Shown: positions 42,748 through 52,530, counted from the first letter of the stretch. The stretch is DNA of 64,000 nucleotides from Streptomyces spectabilis (GCF_008704795.1 NZ_CP023690.1:1488001-1552000); one strand, 5' to 3'. Numbers and translations: made by a program. The notes: generated by a model from the sequence alone, not told the origin.

Positions 42748-42750
42748 CCC

Positions 42751-43857
42751 ATGAGCACCCGCGCACTCCTCGCCCTGGCGAGCGCCGCCCTGCTCGCCGC
42801 CTCCCTCGCCGGCTGCGGCCAGGAGGCCAGGGGCGGCAGCCGCTACGAGCCGGACACCGGCAAGGGCGCCACGGTCGGCCTCGCCCTGCCCACCAAGGCC
42901 TCCGAGCGCTGGATGGCCGACGGCGAGAACATGGCCGAGCAGTTCGAGAAGGCCGGATACCGGACCGACCTCCAGTACGGCGACGACAAGGTCGAGAACC
43001 AGATCGCCCAGATCGAGAACATGATCACCAAGGGGCGCTCCCTCCTGGTGATCGCCGCCATCGACGGCTCGGCCCTCACCGAGGTCCTGCGCCGCGCCCA
43101 CGACGCGGGCATCCCCGTGATCTCGTACGACCGCCTCATCCTCGGCTCGAAGTACGTCGACTACTACGCGTCCTTCGACAACGAGCGCGTCGGCCGCCTC
43201 CAGGCCCGGTACATCGTCGGGAAGCTGCGGCTCGGCAGGCCCACCGGGCGCGGTGGCGCGCGCACCATCGAGCTGTTCGCGGGCTCGCCCGACGACAACA
43301 ACACCAGGTACTTCTGGAACGGCGCCATGAAGGTGCTGCGGCCCCACCTCGACAGCGGCCGGCTCGTCGTGCGCAGCGGGCAGACGCGCCTCGGCCAGGC
43401 CACCACGCTGCGCTGGGACGGCGGCACCGCGCAGAAGCGCATGGACGACCTCCTCAGCAAGAACTACGGCTCGGCCCGGGTCGACGCGGTGCTCTCGCCG
43501 TACGACGGGATCTCCGTCGGCGTCATCTCCGCCCTCAAGAGCGCGGGCTACGGCACGCGGAGCCGGCCGCTGCCGGTCATCACCGGGCAGGACGCGGAGC
43601 TGGCGTCGGTGAAGTCCATCATCCGGGGCGAGCAGACGCAGACCGTGTTCAAGGACACCCGCGCCCTGGCCGCGCGGACGGTGGCGATGGGCGACGCGCT
43701 CCTCAACGACAAGAAGGTCACGGTCAACAACACCACCGACTACGACAACGGCGCGAAGACCGTGCCCGCCTACCTCCTCGACCCGGTCAGCGTCGACAGG
43801 TCCAACACCCGGCTCCTCGTGGACGAGGGCTACTTCACGGCGGGACAGCTCAGGTGA
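42751..43857 (+). CDS. Sugar-binding lipoprotein of an ABC importer (ChvE/XylF-like)
   Basis: A 368-residue periplasmic-type binding protein. The signal peptide ends in the lipobox LAGC (Cys22), so the mature protein is lipid-anchored. [52 protein letters not shown] and [26 protein letters not shown] match ChvE, the receptor of aldose (arabinose, galactose, xylose, glucose) importers. GGAAGGGAG precedes the ATG. Four bases separate it from the preceding stop and its own stop overlaps the ATPase start. Confidence 0.92.
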   Translation: MSTRALLALASAALLAASLAGCGQEARGGSRYEPDTGKGATVGLALPTKASERWMADGENMAEQFEKAGYRTDLQYGDDKVENQIAQIENMITKGRSLLVIAAIDGSALTEVLRRAHDAGIPVISYDRLILGSKYVDYYASFDNERVGRLQARYIVGKLRLGRPTGRGGARTIELFAGSPDDNNTRYFWNGAMKVLRPHLDSGRLVVRSGQTRLGQATTLRWDGGTAQKRMDDLLSKNYGSARVDAVLSPYDGISVGVISALKSAGYGTRSRPLPVITGQDAELASVKSIIRGEQTQTVFKDTRALAARTVAMGDALLNDKKVTVNNTTDYDNGAKTVPAYLLDPVSVDRSNTRLLVDEGYFTAGQLR

Positions 43858-45461
43858 GCCGCCCCGTCCTGGAGATGCGCGGTATCACCAAGGCCTTCGC
43901 CGGGGTCAAGGCGCTGGCCGACGTGGACCTGACCGTGCGGGCCGGGGAGATCCACGCGGTCTGCGGCGAGAACGGCGCGGGCAAGTCGACCCTGATGAAG
44001 GTCCTCAGCGGCGTGCACGGGCACAGAGGCTACGACGGCGAGATCCGCTGGGACGGCGAGCGCGTGGCCTTCAAGGACGTCCGCGACGGCGAGCGGCACG
44101 GAATCGTGATCATCCATCAGGAGCTGGCGCTCGTCCCGCACTTGTCGATCGCCGAGAACGTCTTCCTCGGCCACGAGCGCACCCGGCGGGGCGGGCGCGT
44201 CGACTGGGACGACACGCTCCGCGCGACGGACCGTCTGCTCCGGCGTGTCGGCCTGGCCGAGCGGCCGCAGACGCCGGTCGACGGGCTCGGCGTCGGCAAG
44301 CAGCAACTCGTCGAGATCGCCAAGGCCCTGGCGAAGGACGTGCGGCTGCTCATCCTCGACGAGCCCACGGCCGCGCTCAACGACCAGGACAGCGCCAAGC
44401 TGCTCGACCTGGTCCTGGGCCTGCGCGCGCAGGGGGTCGCCGTCATCGTCATCTCGCACAAGCTGAACGAGATCCGGCGCGTCGCCGACACCGTGACGAT
44501 CCTGCGCGACGGGCGCTCCGTCGAGACGCTCGCGGTGCGCCGGGCCCCGGGCGCCGAGCCGTGTCTGTCCGAGGACCGCGTCATCCGCGGCATGGTCGGC
44601 CGCGACCTCGACCGGCGCTTCCCCGACCGCACGCCCTACGAGGGCCACCGGGAGACGGCCTTCGAGGTGCGCGGCTGGACGGTCCGGCACCCCGTCGAGC
44701 ACGGGCGCACGGTCGTCGACGACGTGTCCCTGAGCGTGCGGCGCGGCGAGATCGTCGGCCTCGCGGGTCTGATGGGCGCGGGCCGCACCGAACTCGCCAT
44801 GTCCGTCTTCGGCCGCTCCTACGGCCGGTACGTCACCGGGACCGTGGCGGTCGGGGGGCGCGAGGCGTCCACGCGGACCGTGTCCGCGGCCATCGCCGCG
44901 GGCCTCGCGTACGTCACCGAGGACCGCAAGCGCTACGGCCTGAACCTCATCGACACCCTCCACCGCAACATCTCCCTGGCCTCCCTCGCGGGCATGCGCC
45001 GCGGCGGCCTCCTCGGCGGCTTCGTGGACGCCCACCACGAGCGGTCCGTCGCCGAGGGCTACCGCGCGTCGCTGAACATCAAGGCGCCGACCGTCTTCGA
45101 GCGGGTGGGCCGTCTCTCCGGCGGCAACCAGCAGAAGGTCGTCCTGAGCAAGTGGATCCACACCGACCCCGAGGTGCTGATCCTCGACGAGCCGACGCGG
45201 GGCGTCGACGTCGGCGCGAAGTACGAGATCCACAGCGTCGTCGACCGACTGGCCGCCCGGGGCAAGGCCGTTCTCCTCATCTCCTCCGAACTGCCGGAGC
45301 TGCTCGGGATGTGCGACCGGATCTACACGATGGCCGAGGGCCGGGTGACCGGCGAGGTCCCCCGGGCGGAGGCGACGCAGGAGGTCCTGATGCGCCGGAT
45401 GACCGCGCACCGGAGCCGATGTGCCACCCGACCCGGAACGGAAGCCGAGGACCCGTCATGA
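43854..45461 (+). CDS. Sugar ABC importer ATPase, double-domain (GguA/XylG-like)
   Basis: A 535-residue ATPase with two nucleotide-binding domains. Domain 1: Walker [13 protein letters not shown], signature region [14 protein letters not shown], Walker [12 protein letters not shown]. Domain 2: degenerate Walker A ([10 protein letters not shown]), signature [14 protein letters not shown] and Walker [19 protein letters not shown]. Such degeneracy in the second P-loop is normal for RbsA/XylG-type carbohydrate importers. The GTG overlaps the binding-protein stop (GTGA). Confidence 0.95.
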   Translation: MSRPVLEMRGITKAFAGVKALADVDLTVRAGEIHAVCGENGAGKSTLMKVLSGVHGHRGYDGEIRWDGERVAFKDVRDGERHGIVIIHQELALVPHLSIAENVFLGHERTRRGGRVDWDDTLRATDRLLRRVGLAERPQTPVDGLGVGKQQLVEIAKALAKDVRLLILDEPTAALNDQDSAKLLDLVLGLRAQGVAVIVISHKLNEIRRVADTVTILRDGRSVETLAVRRAPGAEPCLSEDRVIRGMVGRDLDRRFPDRTPYEGHRETAFEVRGWTVRHPVEHGRTVVDDVSLSVRRGEIVGLAGLMGAGRTELAMSVFGRSYGRYVTGTVAVGGREASTRTVSAAIAAGLAYVTEDRKRYGLNLIDTLHRNISLASLAGMRRGGLLGGFVDAHHERSVAEGYRASLNIKAPTVFERVGRLSGGNQQKVVLSKWIHTDPEVLILDEPTRGVDVGAKYEIHSVVDRLAARGKAVLLISSELPELLGMCDRIYTMAEGRVTGEVPRAEATQEVLMRRMTAHRSRCATRPGTEAEDPS

Positions 45462-46687
45462 CCACCACGACCACACCGCCGCGGGACGCCTCCGGCGTGC
45501 CGCCCGTCCGCCGGTCGACGGGCGCGCTGCTCGTCGAGCTGATGCGGGCGAACGTGCGCCAGTACGGCATGCTCGTCGCCCTGGCGTTCCTCGTCGTCCT
45601 GTTCCAGATCTGGACCGACGGCACGCTGCTGCTGCCCAGCAACGTCTCCAACCTGATCCAGCAGAACGGCTACGTCCTCATCCTGGCCATCGGCATGATG
45701 ATCGTCATCGTCGCGGGCCACATCGACCTGTCCGTGGGCTCCCTGGCGGCCTTCGTCGGCGCGATGTCGGCGGTGATGATGGTCAAGCACGAGCTGCCGT
45801 GGGTGCTCGCGCTCGTCCTGTCGCTGCTCATCGGCGCGGTCGCGGGCGCGTGGCAGGGCTTCTTCGTCGCGTACGTCGGCATCCCGTCGTTCATCGTCAC
45901 GCTGGCCGGGATGCTGCTGTTCCGCGGGCTCACCCAGATCGTCCTGGAGGGCCGGTCGCTCGCTCCGTTCCCCGACGGATTCCAGAACATCGCCAAGGGG
46001 TTCATCCCGGAGATGGGTCCCTACACGCAGTACCACAACCCGACCCTGGTGATCGGGGCCGCGACGATCGCGTTCCTGCTGCTGCGCGAAGTGCGCGGGC
46101 GCAAGCGGCAGTCGGCGTACGGGCTCGACGTGACGCCGACCGGTCTGTGGCTGGCCAAGTGCGGGGCGACGGCCGCGGCGGTGGCCGCGTTCACGCTGAC
46201 GCTCGCCAGCTTCCGCGGGGTGCCCGTGGTGCTGCTCATCATGTGCGGGCTGCTGATCGCCCTGGGCTATGTGATGCGCAACGCGGTCGTCGGACGGCAT
46301 GTGTACGCGCTCGGCGGCAACAAGGCGGCGGCGAAGCTGTCCGGTGTGAAGGACGCGCGCGTCACCTTCCTGGTCTTCGTGAACATGGGGGTGCTCGCGG
46401 CCCTCGCGGGCTGTGTGTACGCCGCGCGCCTCAACGCGGGCACGCCGCAGGCGGGGCTCAACTTCGAACTGGAGGCGATCGCCGCCTCGTTCATCGGCGG
46501 CGCGTCCATGAGCGGCGGCGTCGGCACGGTCATGGGTGCCGTGATCGGCGGCCTGGTGCTCGGCGTGCTCAACAACGGCATGTCACTGGTCAGCATCGGG
46601 ACGGACTACCAGCAGGTCATCAAGGGCCTGGTGCTCCTTGCCGCCGTCGGCTTCGACGTCTGGAACAAGCGCGGGGCAGGGCACTAG
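45458..46687 (+). CDS. Sugar ABC importer permease (GguB/XylH-like)
   Basis: A 409-residue membrane protein with about ten TM helices. [49 protein letters not shown] and [16 protein letters not shown] are signatures of the branched RbsC/XylH permease family; the last contacts the ATPase. It starts with ATG overlapping the ATPase stop (ATGA). Together with the previous two genes it forms a complete importer for a multi-specific aldose. The operon appears to end here. Confidence 0.95.
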   Translation: MTTTTTPPRDASGVPPVRRSTGALLVELMRANVRQYGMLVALAFLVVLFQIWTDGTLLLPSNVSNLIQQNGYVLILAIGMMIVIVAGHIDLSVGSLAAFVGAMSAVMMVKHELPWVLALVLSLLIGAVAGAWQGFFVAYVGIPSFIVTLAGMLLFRGLTQIVLEGRSLAPFPDGFQNIAKGFIPEMGPYTQYHNPTLVIGAATIAFLLLREVRGRKRQSAYGLDVTPTGLWLAKCGATAAAVAAFTLTLASFRGVPVVLLIMCGLLIALGYVMRNAVVGRHVYALGGNKAAAKLSGVKDARVTFLVFVNMGVLAALAGCVYAARLNAGTPQAGLNFELEAIAASFIGGASMSGGVGTVMGAVIGGLVLGVLNNGMSLVSIGTDYQQVIKGLVLLAAVGFDVWNKRGAGH

Positions 46688-46837
46688 CGCACACCCTTGC
46701 CCGTCCTCCGTACCCACCGTGGTCCCGGCCGGGCTCCCGCTCTCCGGTGAGGTGCCCCGCTCGGTGCTCCGGCACCGCCCTCTTTTCGTGGACTGAGGTG
46801 AGCGCGCCGCCGGCGCGGGCCCACCTCAGGCCTCTCG

Positions 46838-47023
46838 CTACGACGACGGCGGCGCGGCCGTCGACCTCCTCACGCGCACGGCGCCCGACGGCTCGGCCAC
46901 CGAGAGAAACGCGGACACGCTCACCGCGGAGACCGGGGCGGGACTGCCGCCCACCGCCGGGCAGATGCACTCGACCCGCCCGCAGTACGGGCAGACAGGA
47001 ACCATGGTTGTCATGCCTTGCAC
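46838..47023 (-). CDS. Small Cys-rich protein, possible zinc knuckle
   Basis: A 61-residue frame starting with GTG at 47023, five bases behind a strong GGGAGGG site. The N-terminal part is MQGMTTMVPVCPYCGRVECIC, four Cys as CxxC and CxC, suited to zinc or a redox role; the rest is Ser/Ala/Val-rich. The well-placed ribosome site and clustered Cys are the reasons for calling it in the otherwise gene-free 46688-47119 interval. It could be spurious. Confidence 0.45.
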   Translation of the reverse strand: MQGMTTMVPVCPYCGRVECICPAVGGSPAPVSAVSVSAFLSVAEPSGAVRVRRSTAAPPSS

Positions 47024-47119
47024 TATGCCCTCCCGAAGTCAAGATTCCGTTAGAACTCGATGATTATCGGCTAGTTCACAGGCGGTACCCGCTCCTCGCG
47101 GTGCGGGTACCGTGATCGC

Positions 47120-47569
47120 GTGCCTGAGACTTGGTGTGAGACGGATCCGGGGGTGATTCGGTTGCCTTCGGGGCGCCTTGTGCGCGGACGCGGGCTGCGC
47201 CGACCGCTGCCCGCGGGGCCCGAGCCGATGTTCGCCGTCCATCTCCTGGGCAAGCCCGCGCCGCCCGTCGCGTGGGACGCGCGCTGGCTGCGGTGGCCCG
47301 ACTTCCGGCTGCCCGCGGACCGCGAGGAGGCGCGGCGGCTGCTCGGCGAGGCGTGGGCGCGAGCCGCGACCGAGCGCGTGGAGGTCGCCTGCGGCGGCGG
47401 TGTCGGCAGAACCGGCACGGCCCTCGCGTGCCTGGCCGTGCTCGACGGCGTCCCCGCCGCCGAGGCCGTCGCTTACGTCCGCGCGCGCTATCACCGCCGC
47501 GCCGTGGAGACCCCGTGGCAGCGCCGCTACGTCCGTGCCTTCGGCAGCGGGTCCGGCACCGCCGCCTGA
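47120..47569 (+). CDS. Small protein-tyrosine phosphatase-like protein
   Basis: A 149-residue protein. The phosphatase P-loop is CGGGVGRTGTALACLAVLDG with Cys91 and Arg97, followed by a helix and ARYHRRAVETPWQRRYVRAF, as in compact DSP-type phosphatases that use VETPWQ-like ends to place the Gln nucleophile helper. WLRWPDFRLPADREEA supplies the general-acid Asp (WPDF). The GTG at 47120 has no strong ribosome site. It stands alone; substrate unknown. Confidence 0.82.
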   Translation: MPETWCETDPGVIRLPSGRLVRGRGLRRPLPAGPEPMFAVHLLGKPAPPVAWDARWLRWPDFRLPADREEARRLLGEAWARAATERVEVACGGGVGRTGTALACLAVLDGVPAAEAVAYVRARYHRRAVETPWQRRYVRAFGSGSGTAA

Positions 47570-47610
47570 GCGCACGGCGGCCGGCGGGCGGCGAACTCCT
47601 CGTGCCGCGC

Positions 47611-48366
47611 TCATCGCCGTAGGGCGACGTCGAGGAGCATCCCGGCCGCCACGGCGAGCAGCACGCAGGCGAAGGCCTGCCGCAGGCGAGGCCCTGAGAG
47701 CCGGGCCGCGAGGCGCTTGCCGTCCCAGGCGCCGAGGACGGCGGCGCCGGTGAACGGCGCGATCACCGCCCAGTCGAGCCCCGCCGCCGTACTGCCCCGT
47801 GTGGCCAGCGAGGCGAGGGAGTTGGCGGCGATGACGAGCAGGCTGGTCCCCGTCGCTTCCCGCATCGCGAAGGTGAGCACGGTGACCAGGGCGGGCACGA
47901 CGAGGAACCCGCCGCCCACCCCGAGCAGACCGGTCAGCGCCCCGAGCGCGGCCCCGGCGCCGACCGCCCGCCCTGGCCGCACCACCCCCGTCCCGCGGGC
48001 TTCGGCCCGTCCCGGTCTGAGCATCCGCAGCGCGGCCAGGGCGGCCACGGCGGCGAACGCGGCGGTCAGGACCGGCTGCGGCAGCCGCCCCGCCGCCACG
48101 CCCGCAGCGGCGGCGGGCGGGATGCCCGCACCGGCGAACAGGGCGCCCGCGCGCCAGCGGACGTGGCCCGCGCGGGCGTGCGCGTACAGGGCGCTCGCCG
48201 AGGTGACGGCCACGATCAACAGACTCGCCGTCGTCGCGGCGGCCGGGCTGAAGCCGAGCAGATAGATCAGCGCGGGAACCGCGAGGACGCTGCCGCCACC
48301 GCCCAGGGCGCCGAGCGCCAGGCCGACCACGGCTCCGGCGGTCAGGGCGAGGACGAGCGCGCTCAT
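47611..48366 (-). CDS. TauE/SafE (TSUP) sulfur-compound permease
   Basis: A 251-residue membrane protein with about eight TM helices. The duplicated family motif is visible as GALGGGGSVLAVPALIYLLG and GLLGVGGGFLVVPALV. Members move sulfite, thiosulfate or organosulfonates. It follows the MBL-rhodanese gene by 21 bases on the same strand and is almost certainly cotranscribed, exporting sulfite or thiosulfate made by that enzyme. Confidence 0.92.
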   Translation of the reverse strand: MSALVLALTAGAVVGLALGALGGGGSVLAVPALIYLLGFSPAAATTASLLIVAVTSASALYAHARAGHVRWRAGALFAGAGIPPAAAAGVAAGRLPQPVLTAAFAAVAALAALRMLRPGRAEARGTGVVRPGRAVGAGAALGALTGLLGVGGGFLVVPALVTVLTFAMREATGTSLLVIAANSLASLATRGSTAAGLDWAVIAPFTGAAVLGAWDGKRLAARLSGPRLRQAFACVLLAVAAGMLLDVALRR

Positions 48367-48387
48367 CGACGGGTCCTGGTGGCCGGG

Positions 48388-49761
48388 TCAGCGGGAGGCG
48401 GGCCGTCGGAGGCCGAGGCCCGCGTCCTCGGCGGCGGCGAAGCCGTCGTCGACGACGACCACGTGCCGCCCGGCGGCGTCGAGGAGCGAGGCCCCGATCG
48501 CCGCGCGCGTCCCGCCGGCACAGTGCACCCACACCACGCCGTCCGGCACCTCGCGGACCCGGTCGCGCAGTTCGTGCACGGGGATGTGCACGGAGGGCTC
48601 CAGGTGTCCTTCGCGGCGCTCGGCGTCGCGGCGCACGTCGAGCACGACCACGTCACCGCGCCCGGCACGGGCCGCGGCGAGCTCCGCGAAGGTGGCGCAG
48701 GCGTGGGACGCGAGCCGCTCGCCGGGCCCCACCCAGGAGCGCGGGTCGCCGGTCGCCGCGGCGGCCGGGCGGTCGATGCCGACGCGCACCAGCTCCCGCT
48801 GGGCGTGGGCGAGTTGCCCCGCCGATGCGGCGAGCAGGGTGACGGGCCGCCGCCACGGCAGCAGCCAGGCGAGGTACGTGGCGAGCTTGCCGTCGGCCTC
48901 GACGTTGACGGACCCCGGCACGTGACCGGCGGCGAAGGCCACGCGGTGGCGCAGGTCGACCACCCACTCCCCGGCGGCGAGGCGCGCGGCGATCCCGTCG
49001 GCGGTCGCGGGCTCCGGCGGGGTCAGGTCGACGGGCGCGGGCCCGGCGGCGTTGACCGGCCCCATGTGCGCGTAGTACGCGGGCACGTCGTCGAGCCCGG
49101 CGAGCAGCTCGGCGACGAAGGCGTCCACGTCCTTGGTCAGCGCGGCGTTGCCCGCCCGCTCGGCGCCGACGGTGGTCTCGTCGGCCGTGCCCTGGCCCGA
49201 GGCGCAGAAACTGCCGAAGCCGTGGGTGGGCAGGAGCCGCACCGCGTCGTCGAGCGCGTCCGCGAGCCGGTGCGCGGACGCGTGCTGGGCCCGCGCCAGG
49301 TGCTCGGTGAGCCGTGGCTCGACGAGGTCGGGCCGTCCCACCGCGCCGATCAGGAGCGAGCCGCCGGTGAACGCCGCCGCCGCGCGGCCGCCCTCGTGAA
49401 GGACGTACGCCGTGTGGTGCGGGGTGTGGCCGGGGGTGGCGAGCGCGCGCAGCACCAGGTCCTCGTCGACGGTGACCGTGTCGCCGTCGGCGACGGGGGT
49501 GTGCGGGAACGAGACGGCCGCCCCGGCCGGGACGAGATAGCGGGCGCCCGTGACCCGGGCCAGCTCCAGGCCGCCGCTCACGTAGTCGTTGTGGACGTGG
49601 GTCTCCGCGACGTACGCGATCCGCACACCGCGGCGGGCCGCCGCCGCGATGACCTGGTCGATGTCGCGCGGCGGGTCGACCGCGACGGCCGTACGGGGGC
49701 CCGACGCCAGGTAGCTGTGATTGCCCAGGACCGGGAACTGAAGGGTGTCGACGGTGAACAC
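48388..49761 (-). CDS. CstB-like persulfide dioxygenase-rhodanese fusion
   Basis: A 457-residue cytoplasmic enzyme with three domains. Residues 1-250 are a metallo-beta-lactamase fold of the ETHE1 type with ETHVHNDYVSGG, TPGHTPHHTAYVL and LLPTHG supplying the iron ligands. About 255-345 is a rhodanese domain without an active Cys (LLAASAGQ at that place), a pseudo-rhodanese. About 360-457 is a rhodanese with active Cys414 in VHCAGGTRA. This order is that of CstB, which oxidises low-molecular-weight persulfides to thiosulfate. The GTG at 49761 has GGGAGGAG, and a CsoR/CstR-like operator lies 34 bases upstream. Confidence 0.88.
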   Translation of the reverse strand: MFTVDTLQFPVLGNHSYLASGPRTAVAVDPPRDIDQVIAAAARRGVRIAYVAETHVHNDYVSGGLELARVTGARYLVPAGAAVSFPHTPVADGDTVTVDEDLVLRALATPGHTPHHTAYVLHEGGRAAAAFTGGSLLIGAVGRPDLVEPRLTEHLARAQHASAHRLADALDDAVRLLPTHGFGSFCASGQGTADETTVGAERAGNAALTKDVDAFVAELLAGLDDVPAYYAHMGPVNAAGPAPVDLTPPEPATADGIAARLAAGEWVVDLRHRVAFAAGHVPGSVNVEADGKLATYLAWLLPWRRPVTLLAASAGQLAHAQRELVRVGIDRPAAAATGDPRSWVGPGERLASHACATFAELAAARAGRGDVVVLDVRRDAERREGHLEPSVHIPVHELRDRVREVPDGVVWVHCAGGTRAAIGASLLDAAGRHVVVVDDGFAAAEDAGLGLRRPASR

Positions 49762-49794
49762 GGCGGCTCCTCCCGACGCGGCGGTACCGGGCAA

Positions 49795-49810
49795 ATACCC
49801 AGGGGGGTAT
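49795..49810. promoter_or_regulatory. CsoR/CstR-type operator
   Basis: ATACCC-AGGG-GGGTAT, inverted repeat with 6-base arms around a G tract, the recognised form of CsoR-family (copper or persulfide sensor) sites. In front of a CstB-like gene the persulfide sensor CstR is the likely binder. No CsoR-family gene is in the window. The rest of 49811-50192 shows no gene. Confidence 0.7.
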
Positions 49811-50192
49811 TTTCGACTCCGCCCGCCGCGCAGGTTGGCGCGGTTCTTTCGCCCGAGCCCCCGCCGGGCCACGGCCGGGCCGGGGCGGGCCGACGGAATC
49901 CGGCCGCCGGGGCGGTAAGACGTCGGCACCGCGGCCGCCGTGCGCGCTCCGGGTCCGTGTACGGCGCAGGTCGGCCGTCCGCCGCCTTCGCGGTTTCGTG
50001 CCGCCGCCGCGCGATACCCGTACGGAGAATCCCCAACTCCCGTACTGACCTGTCCCGTTGCGCTGCGCGAGCAGACCGGGGCGGCGCCCTCCCTGTCGAC
50101 GGGACGGCGCCACCCGCCCCGTGCGGCGACCCCTGGGGCACGATCGCGGAGCCACCCTCGACGGATCGACAGACAGGTGGAGCAAAAGTAAA

Positions 50193-51377
50193 ATGTCAGC
50201 ACAAAAGGCAACACTTCACCCGACCGAAAGCAGCGGTCACGCCATGTCGGCGGCACCTGACACGACGGACTCCATGCCGGGCGGCGCCACGGAGCATCCC
50301 GTTTCGCCGGTCTGTTCGTACACCGAGTGGGACCCTCTGGAAGAGGTCGTCGTCGGGCGCCTGGACGGTGCCACGATCCCCGCCAGCGATCCGGTCGTGG
50401 CCTGCAACATGCCGCCCTGGGCGGCCCGGTTGCAGGGGCTCGCCGCCGGGTTCAAGTATCCGGGCCTGCTGGTCGAGCCGGCGCAGCGCGAACTCGACGC
50501 GTTCATCGACCTCCTGGAGTCCCTCGGCATCACGGTCACCCGCCCCGACCCCGTCGACCACAAGGCGGGCTTCAGTACGCCCCACTGGTCGTCGCACGGC
50601 TTCTGCACGGCCTGCCCGCGGGACAGCCTGCTCGTCGTCGGCGACGAGATCATCGAGGCCCCGATGGCCTGGCCGTGCCGGTACTTCGAGAGCCACGCCT
50701 ACCGCGGGCTCCTCAAGGACTACTTCCGGCACGGCGCCCGCTGGACCGCGGCGCCCCGGCCCCAGCTCACCGAGGACCTGTTCGAGAAGGACTTCACGCC
50801 TCCCGACGAGGGCGAGCCCCTGCGATACATCACCACCGAGTTCGAGCCGGTCTTCGACGCGGCGGACTTCGTGCGCGCGGGCCGCGACCTCTTCGTCACC
50901 CGCAGCAACGTCACCAACCGCATGGGCATCGACTGGCTGCGCCGCCACCTCGGACCGGACTTCCGCGTCCACGAGATCGAGAGCCGCTGCCGGGCGCCCA
51001 TGCACATCGACACGACGTTCATGCCGCTCGCGCCCGGCAAGGTGCTGGTCAACCCCGAGTACGTCGACGTCGACCACCTGCCCGACGTGCTCAGCTCGTG
51101 GGACGTCCTGGTCGCGCCCGAGCCCGATCCGATCGACGAGAACGTGCTCAAGCTGACCTCGATGTGCGGCACCTGGCTCAGCATGAACGTGCTCATGGTC
51201 GACGAGAAGCGCGTCATCGCGGAGCGGCACCACACCGGCATGCTCCGCGCGCTCGAAGGCTGGGGATTCGAGCCGCTGCCGTGCGAGTTGATGCACTACG
51301 CGCCGTTCGGCGGCTCGTTCCACTGCGCCACGCTCGACGTCCGCCGCCGCGGCACGCTCACGTCGTACACCGACTAA
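50193..51377 (+). CDS. L-arginine:X amidinotransferase (AGAT family)
   Basis: A 394-residue enzyme that moves the amidino group of arginine to an amine acceptor. VCSYTEWDPLEEVVVG opens the fold; the catalytic set is Asp in EPVFDAADFVRAGRD (222/225), His271 in APMHIDTTFMPL and Cys378 in GGSFHCATLDVRR, as in glycine amidinotransferase. The ATG at 50193 follows GGTGGAG at a rather long distance; the first ~20 codons are A-rich, unlike the rest. With glycine the product would be guanidinoacetate; an amine of secondary metabolism is equally possible. No partner gene is adjacent. Confidence 0.9.
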   Translation: MSAQKATLHPTESSGHAMSAAPDTTDSMPGGATEHPVSPVCSYTEWDPLEEVVVGRLDGATIPASDPVVACNMPPWAARLQGLAAGFKYPGLLVEPAQRELDAFIDLLESLGITVTRPDPVDHKAGFSTPHWSSHGFCTACPRDSLLVVGDEIIEAPMAWPCRYFESHAYRGLLKDYFRHGARWTAAPRPQLTEDLFEKDFTPPDEGEPLRYITTEFEPVFDAADFVRAGRDLFVTRSNVTNRMGIDWLRRHLGPDFRVHEIESRCRAPMHIDTTFMPLAPGKVLVNPEYVDVDHLPDVLSSWDVLVAPEPDPIDENVLKLTSMCGTWLSMNVLMVDEKRVIAERHHTGMLRALEGWGFEPLPCELMHYAPFGGSFHCATLDVRRRGTLTSYTD

Positions 51378-51769
51378 GGACCCACGGGCGGCAGGGACCG
51401 GGTGAGCTGGTGCGACCTGCGCATGCGGCCGTCGTCGGTGAACTCGCCGAAGAGGTGCACCTCGGTGGCGGTGGCGCCGCCCTTGCGGGTCCGGGCGTGG
51501 AGGGTGAGGCGGGCGGCGACGCGGTGGCCGTCAGCGACGGCCTCGTGCACGTCGAAGCGCCAGCCGACCACGTTCTTGCGCACGGGCCGCAGATGGGCGA
51601 GGAGCCGGTCGCGGTCGAGGTGCACGCCGTCGCTGATCTGCACGACGTCGGGCGTGTAGTGGCGGTCCATGACGGACTCCGGCGCGTCGCCCCGGACCGT
51701 GGACTCGGTGAGGGAGGTGAAGAAGTCCTCGATGAACCGCTCGGGGGTGGTGTCGGCCAGTGGCTTCAT
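51374..51769 (-). CDS. SnoaL/NTF2-like protein
   Basis: A 131-residue small barrel protein. ERFIEDFFTSLTESTVRGDAPESVMDRHYTPDVVQISDG is the helical start and HLFGEFTDDGRMRRSHQLTRSL the closing strands of the SnoaL-like fold. Related proteins include ketosteroid-isomerase-like enzymes, but no catalytic pair can be assigned. The CGGAG site precedes ATG 51769. Its stop codon overlaps the convergent amidinotransferase stop by four bases; it diverges from the TetR gene at 51892 and may be a second target of that regulator. Confidence 0.8.
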   Translation of the reverse strand: MKPLADTTPERFIEDFFTSLTESTVRGDAPESVMDRHYTPDVVQISDGVHLDRDRLLAHLRPVRKNVVGWRFDVHEAVADGHRVAARLTLHARTRKGGATATEVHLFGEFTDDGRMRRSHQLTRSLPPVGP

Positions 51770-51847
51770 GACGCTCCGATCCGGGGGACGGCTGACCGGC
51801 GGACGGCTGACGGGGGCAGCTCCGTCACGCTACGATCTCTGACACCT

Positions 51848-51895
51848 CTGTAAGATATGAGCGTTCGACAACTTGGACAAGGCTGTAAGAGATGA
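51848..51895. promoter_or_regulatory. Direct repeat CTGTAAGAnATGA, probable TetR site
   Basis: CTGTAAGATATGA (51848-51860) and CTGTAAGAGATGA (51883-51895) differ at one base and begin 35 bases apart. The second copy contains the ATG of the TetR gene itself. The region is much lower in GC than its surroundings. Autoregulation is inferred. Confidence 0.5.
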
Positions 51896-52530
51896 CGCCT
51901 TCCACCGAACCGCCCCGGCGCCGCCGGGCCGATGCCGAGCGCAGCAGGGCCGCCGTCCTTGACGCGGCGGTGCGGCTGCTGCGGCGCCGCCCGGACGCGG
52001 GCATGGCGGCCGTCGCCGAGGCGGCGGGGGTGACCCGGCAGACCGTCTACGCCCACTTCTCCTCCCGCGAGGACCTCCTCGCGGCCGCCGTCGACCGGAT
52101 CACCGCCGACGCGGTCGCCGCGCTCGACGCCGCCGCGCTCGACGAAGGGCCCGCCACCCAGGCCCTGTTGAGGTTCCTCGACGCCTCCTGGTCGGCGTTC
52201 GAGGACAACGCGTGGCTGCTCCAGGCCCCTTCGGCCGCCGGCCCGGCGGAGCCCGACGCGGCCCGGCACGAGCCGGTCACCGAGCGGCTCGTCCGGCTCG
52301 TCGAACGGGGCCAGGCGGCGGGCGAGTTCACCCCCGGCCTCGCCCCGCGCTGGCTCGTGGCCATGACCGTCGCCCTCGGGCACGCCGCCGGTGACGAGGT
52401 CGCCGCGGGGCGCGTGCCGGGCGCCGAGGCCGGGGCCGCGCTGCGCACCACGGTCCTGCGCCTCATCGGCGCCACGCGACCGTCGGCCCAGGAGCACACG
52501 GCAGCAACGAAGCGGAAGGAAGTGGCATGA
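51892..52530 (+). CDS. TetR-family transcriptional repressor
   Basis: A 212-residue regulator with the N-terminal helix-turn-helix AAVLDAAVRLLRRRPDAGMAAVAEAAGVTRQTVYAHFSSREDLLAAAVDRI. The C-terminal domain (SWSAFEDNAWLLQAPSA onward) is a generic TetR ligand pocket. There is no good ribosome site at ATG 51892, which itself lies in a repeated element. The stop overlaps the start of the monooxygenase gene (ATGA), so regulator and enzyme are cotranscribed and presumably derepressed by the monooxygenase substrate. Confidence 0.92.
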   Translation: MTPSTEPPRRRRADAERSRAAVLDAAVRLLRRRPDAGMAAVAEAAGVTRQTVYAHFSSREDLLAAAVDRITADAVAALDAAALDEGPATQALLRFLDASWSAFEDNAWLLQAPSAAGPAEPDAARHEPVTERLVRLVERGQAAGEFTPGLAPRWLVAMTVALGHAAGDEVAAGRVPGAEAGAALRTTVLRLIGATRPSAQEHTAATKRKEVA

